Below, in pieces: positions 60,531 to 64,000 of a stretch of 64,000 nt of DNA. This DNA is from Tillus elongatus (Eukaryota; Arthropoda; Insecta; Coleoptera; Cleridae). Position 1 is the stretch's first letter. The number at the start of each line of letters is the position of its first letter. The translations under genes and the position numbers were made by a program. The stretch covers positions 58,009,279 to 58,073,278 of the forward strand of contig OZ023269.1 of assembly GCA_964006375.1 (NCBI GenBank), written 5' to 3'. Below the pieces are notes generated by a model. The model searched no databases. It saw nothing but the letters and a program-made list of their open reading frames with translations, and was not told the origin of the DNA.

Positions 60531-62138
60531 CGGGCTGCAGTAAGTGTGTTAAGGTAGTGAATTTTCATAGAAATGATCTGGCACCAAATATTTTTATAAC
60601 TGTTTTTTCTTGTAACAGAAATCTAAATGTTGGTATATAGTTTACTTTATATATCGTAAACTTACCTACCAAATTTGTTTATAAAAACCTTTTTTGTTAC
60701 TTTGGTTGCAGAAACTGGTTCGATTGAGTTGACTAAAACGGATCATGCAAGCAACTAATAAGGAAAAATACCTTCCACGTTTATAATTTAGCAGGTACAT
60801 TCCTTTTGTAAATAAAAATTTAATTTTTGGTTAATTTTCAGTTTAGCACACGGGGGATTTTTAGAAAAAAAGTTTAGAAACATGATAAGTACCCATTCTG
60901 GGTGCACAAACCACAAGAAAAAATTCTTGCAAACAGCCCCCAAGAAAGTTATTGGACCAGGTGTGAATAGGGGTCCTGGGCGGGGAAGAAGATAAAAAGG
61001 AAATGTAAGCGGATAGTGCGAAAAACAGCTTAGTTGGCCCTTTATAAGCTGCATTTATCCCATTTTGCAGCTATACCTCCTTAAAATTCTGTTTACCCCG
61101 CGCAGAACCCCTATTCATCGCAGGCTCCGTAATTTTCTTGGGGGTTGTTCCCAAGAATTTTTTCTTGTTGAGGTTGTTCTTATTTATTCATTGGGGGAGA
61201 TTATATGCCTACAGAAGGGGAATCAGAACAAAGCAGCGAACCAAGATTCTCAATTTATGCTTAAATTGTTAGCCCATTTCATTTACTTAAAATATTTTTC
61301 CAAAAATGAATTTGAAGTTGCCTTGTTTGTCAGTTTGCATAGAGAGGTACAATAGTTTATCATTTTTAAAAAGTATGGACACGGCCAGAATAAATAAGTG
61401 TTGAAAAGGGTCTGGGTACAGCAAGTACGTTATGGTAAAGAATTTTCGTTAAAATGTTTCAAATCCGATAACTTAATTTCCCATTAAGCTAGAATCTGCA
61501 ATATTGAACCATAGTAAAACCTATGTATACGCAGCGTGGGTACTAAATTTAAAAAAAAATAACACGATGAGCTTCGCGGATAACTACAAATTGGTTTAAA
61601 AAACCTTTGTTGTTCTTTTGTTGGCATAAACTAGTTCGATTAGGTCGACTAAAACAAAACCACCCAAGCAAGATATAAGGAAAAAACCTGCTATATTAAT
61701 AATTTGGCAGGTACATTCCCTTTGTAAATATTTTTTCTGGAAAACTTTTATAAGTTTAATGAAATTTGTAACACATTTTTTTAAAGAGCCTTGCAGTACT
61801 TACATATATCTCTACCATATTATAATTGTCTACCTTCATAGAAAATTTAAGTTTCTAGAAGTCATCGCTAACTGGGACATCTAAAACCAATCTACAAGGT
61901 CCATTTAAATTTAAAAAATTAGTTTTGATAATATGCCTTACTAATAGTGTACAATTCTTATGAAAATTCACCACTACAATGCACTTACTGCTCCCGAACA
62001 TTTTTATCATATAAACCACCGTACCAAATTTGGTTTCCACAACCTTATTATTTTCCGAGATACAAAAATGTTCCGAAAGAAAATTCAAAACATTCCCGAA
62101 AAACTGGTAGGATTTTCCTGGCTAACGAAGTTATTCAG
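60531..62138. repeat. Dispersed repeat cluster, inverted relative to 42.4-43.1 and 45.9-46.3 kb
   Basis: Includes cagtaagtgtgttaaggtagtgaattttcat (60538 on), aactggttcgattgagttg, tttagcaggtacattcc and caagaaagttattggaccag. Then come atacctccttaaaattctg, tcgattaggtcgactaaaac, ttggcaggtacattccctttg, catctaaaaccaatctacaag and tatgaaaattcaccactacaatgcacttactgctcc. At least two copies in tandem. A third of the modules also occur at 12.5 kb. Confidence 0.78.
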
Positions 62139-62147
62139 ATATATGTA

Positions 62148-62227
<80 letters not shown>
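62139..62227. repeat. (TA)n microsatellite
   Basis: After gctaacgaagttattcagata, matching the fixed internal site. Confidence 0.95.
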
Positions 62228-62229
<2 letters not shown>

Positions 62230-62470
62230 GCATTAATTCGATCTTTGGTGAATACTTACTATCCTATTCCACTCTGGATAGCTTTGTAGTATTTTTAGTT
62301 TTATCCTTAATTTCTCAAATTTATCTTAAGTTTTTTAAAAGTGCTCTTACTACAAGTAATAAAATTATTTTTACAATTGGTTGTATTAATTGTCGTCCAT
62401 TTAGTTCAAAGTAGTAGGCACCTCAATTTAAATTCACAATTTGTTCGTTTTATCTTTAGCCCAACTATGG
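62228..62470. other. No recognised feature
   Basis: AT-rich; nothing supported. Confidence 0.4.
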
Positions 62471-62607
62471 AACTATATTAGTGAATTTTCTTAGGAAAAA
62501 ATCACTAATGGAAAGATCCCGACTTCTGAATTTTGAAAAAATTCGATCAAGTGAGTGCGAACTGGGACCCTAGAATCCACATCCGGGCTCCGTTTCAGTT
62601 TTTATAT

Positions 62608-62683
<76 letters not shown>

Positions 62684-62970
62684 AAAATTTTGAAATGCAA
62701 GAATATATAGGGTGTTCCATGAATGATTTAATGAAAATTTACTACCAAAACGCACTTACTGCGTCCAGATTTTTTTCTTACAAACATGCATCATATTTCG
62801 ATAAAAAAATGCAAAAATGCATTAACGAATTTGTTCTACAAAGATTAGCTAAAAATTATAGACCGTTAAACCATAAACTTCACCAAATCTACAGCGAAAG
62901 CATCAACTTAACTAAACCGAGAGCTAAAGAATCAGAGAAAGGGTCTATTTGAAATGAATTTTCTGTAAAC
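62471..62970 (+). repeat. Dispersed repeat copy
   Basis: ttagtgaattttcttaggaaaaaatcactaatgg (foldback), gatcccgacttctgaattttg, cctagaatccacatccgggctccgtttc, (TA)n 62609-62681. Then tgaaaatttactaccaaaacgcacttactgcgtcc and an inverted tail. Confidence 0.82.
62609..62681. repeat. (TA)n microsatellite
   Basis: Fixed internal site of the dispersed repeat. Confidence 0.95.
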
Positions 62971-63422
62971 ATTTTAGTAAAACGAAGGGCAATGACGGTT
63001 GAATCTGAAACTTAAGGGTTCGCAGAACACTCTTCTTGCAACATTTTCTCTTCACAATCCGTATTTGTTTCACGTTCTTTGCCTAAACATCGCAAATTTT
63101 GACGTTTCAAATTGCGAGTTTGACATTTTGAGGAAAACTCCAATTTTTTTAACTGCCCGTAACTTTTTTATCTTTAAACTTAGAGACCTAAATTTTGGTA
63201 CATAGTTCACTCTTTATAATACAAATACGCGTACCAAATTTTGTTGCCCTTACTTTGTTATTTCCGGAGTTATAATTTTTTTTAGAAAGAAAACACAAAA
63301 TTTTCCGGGAAAACCTGGGCCGATTTTCCTGGCTAACGAACTTATCCAAGCCACTAGCAAAAGAAAGGTATTCACCAAATTTGATCAAGATCGGCCTATT
63401 ATTTTTTGAGTTATTGGTGTGT

Positions 63423-63519
<97 letters not shown>

Positions 63520-63655
63520 ATATAAAAATTCAAACTGACCCCGGATATGTGTTCTAGGGGGCCTAATTAGGGCTCATTTGGAGAATTTTTTTACAACTCA
63601 TAAGTCCAGATCTCCTCATTAGTGTTTTTTTTAAAGAAAATTCACTAAAAAGTGT
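62971..63655 (-). repeat. Dispersed repeat copy
   Basis: Reverse orientation: gacgtttcaaattgcgag, cctaaattttggtacatag, ccgggaaaacctgggccgattttcc, ctaacgaacttatccaagcc, gagttattggtgtgttacata, (TA)n, ctgaccccggatatgtgttct, atctcctcattagtgttttt and aaagaaaattcactaaaa. Confidence 0.88.
63426..63516. repeat. (TA)n microsatellite
   Basis: Fixed internal site of the dispersed repeat. Confidence 0.95.
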
Positions 63656-63660
63656 AATTG

Positions 63661-64000
63661 GTTGATATCTGGTTTTCTGTTGTGAATGTATGTAGCTACC
63701 ACCACATCAACAAAGAACATAAACACTTAAACAATATGACTTAAAAATGGGCTACAAAACCAATAACAAAATAATAAAGCAAATAAATAAATAACAAGAA
63801 CACGACCCACATAAATTAAGCGGAATATATTAAATAGAATGTAACACATGCAATAAAAAATATATAGGAATGACAAAAAAATAATAGAAACAAGATTCAA
63901 GGAACATATAACAGCATTAGAAAAAATGCACACACCTAGCTACAAATCAAACGTAGCTACACACATTCACAACAGAAAACACCAAAAACCAGATATCAAC
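63661..64000. repeat. Inverted repeat made of Penelope-like coding sequence
   Basis: gttgatatctggttttctgttgtgaatgtatgtagctac (63661-63699) is the reverse of the window's last bases (63953-64000), apart from a 9 base gap. Both arms are pieces of the same GIY-YIG coding segment in opposite orientation. Confidence 0.85.
63830..64000 (+). pseudogene. Second Penelope-like element, GIY-YIG domain end, runs off the window
   Basis: CNTCNKKYIGMTKK, frameshift with stops near 63880, then IETRFKEHITALEKMH and SNVATHIHNRKHQKPDIN up to the last base. This is the C-terminal half of a GIY-YIG nuclease domain (YIG box, R..EH, N.A.H) as in Penelope-like proteins. It differs from the copy at 41.7 kb, so it is another family. 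Confidence 0.78.

Overview
The window looks like intergenic, repeat-dominated DNA from an invertebrate genome. An arthropod is my best guess, from the DD41D-type mariner transposons, the Tx1-like and jockey/CR1-like LINEs, Penelope-like elements and tRNA-derived SINEs. I found no intact host gene, no rRNA gene and no CRISPR array. Every protein-like reading frame I can recognise is transposon-derived and broken. A run of exactly 200 N (54490-54689) is a scaffold gap.

Layout. 1-5200: satellite array (~176 bp monomer) with a decayed edge monomer. 5395-6375: minisatellite built from ~15 bp words in a longer unit. 6844-8743: complete-looking mariner-type element with ~350 bp inverted repeats. 8819-11179: TG...CA unit resembling a very long solo LTR with internal duplications. 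11.2-20 kb: dispersed repeats, foldbacks, a SINE and many (TA)n tracts. 20135-21602: uninterrupted (AC)n of about 734 units. 21.7-23.4 kb: second, decayed mariner-type element. 25.3-26.0 kb: transposase fossil and a hammerhead-ribozyme-like motif between direct repeats. 28391-31642: hAT element, degraded, TIRs visible. 33.3-35.7 kb: two minisatellites. 37.1-38.5 kb: second hAT remnant. 39.0-42.4 kb: SINE, LINE ORF1 fragment, and a 5'-truncated Penelope-like element with RT and GIY-YIG pieces on the minus strand. 42.4-46.3 kb: dispersed repeats with a SINE insertion. 46.5-47.45 kb: Ty3/gypsy integrase remnant plus LTR. 49-55.35 kb: two Tx1-like LINE copies around the gap. 56055-56563: hAT MITE with a perfect 8 bp target duplication. 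57.16-60.0 kb: jockey/CR1-like LINE, minus strand. 60.5-64 kb: more dispersed repeats, ending in a second Penelope-like GIY-YIG fragment.

Two themes tie the window together. First, an AT-rich dispersed repeat family carries a dinucleotide tract at a fixed internal position. Copies hold (TA)n, (CA)n or mixed CA/CG there, which explains most of the more than 20 long microsatellites. Second, hammerhead-ribozyme-like motifs recur at several places. Three of them lie in repeats tied to the Penelope-like element, where such ribozymes are an established feature. All are decayed to different degrees, and reading the copies against each other shows a common architecture.
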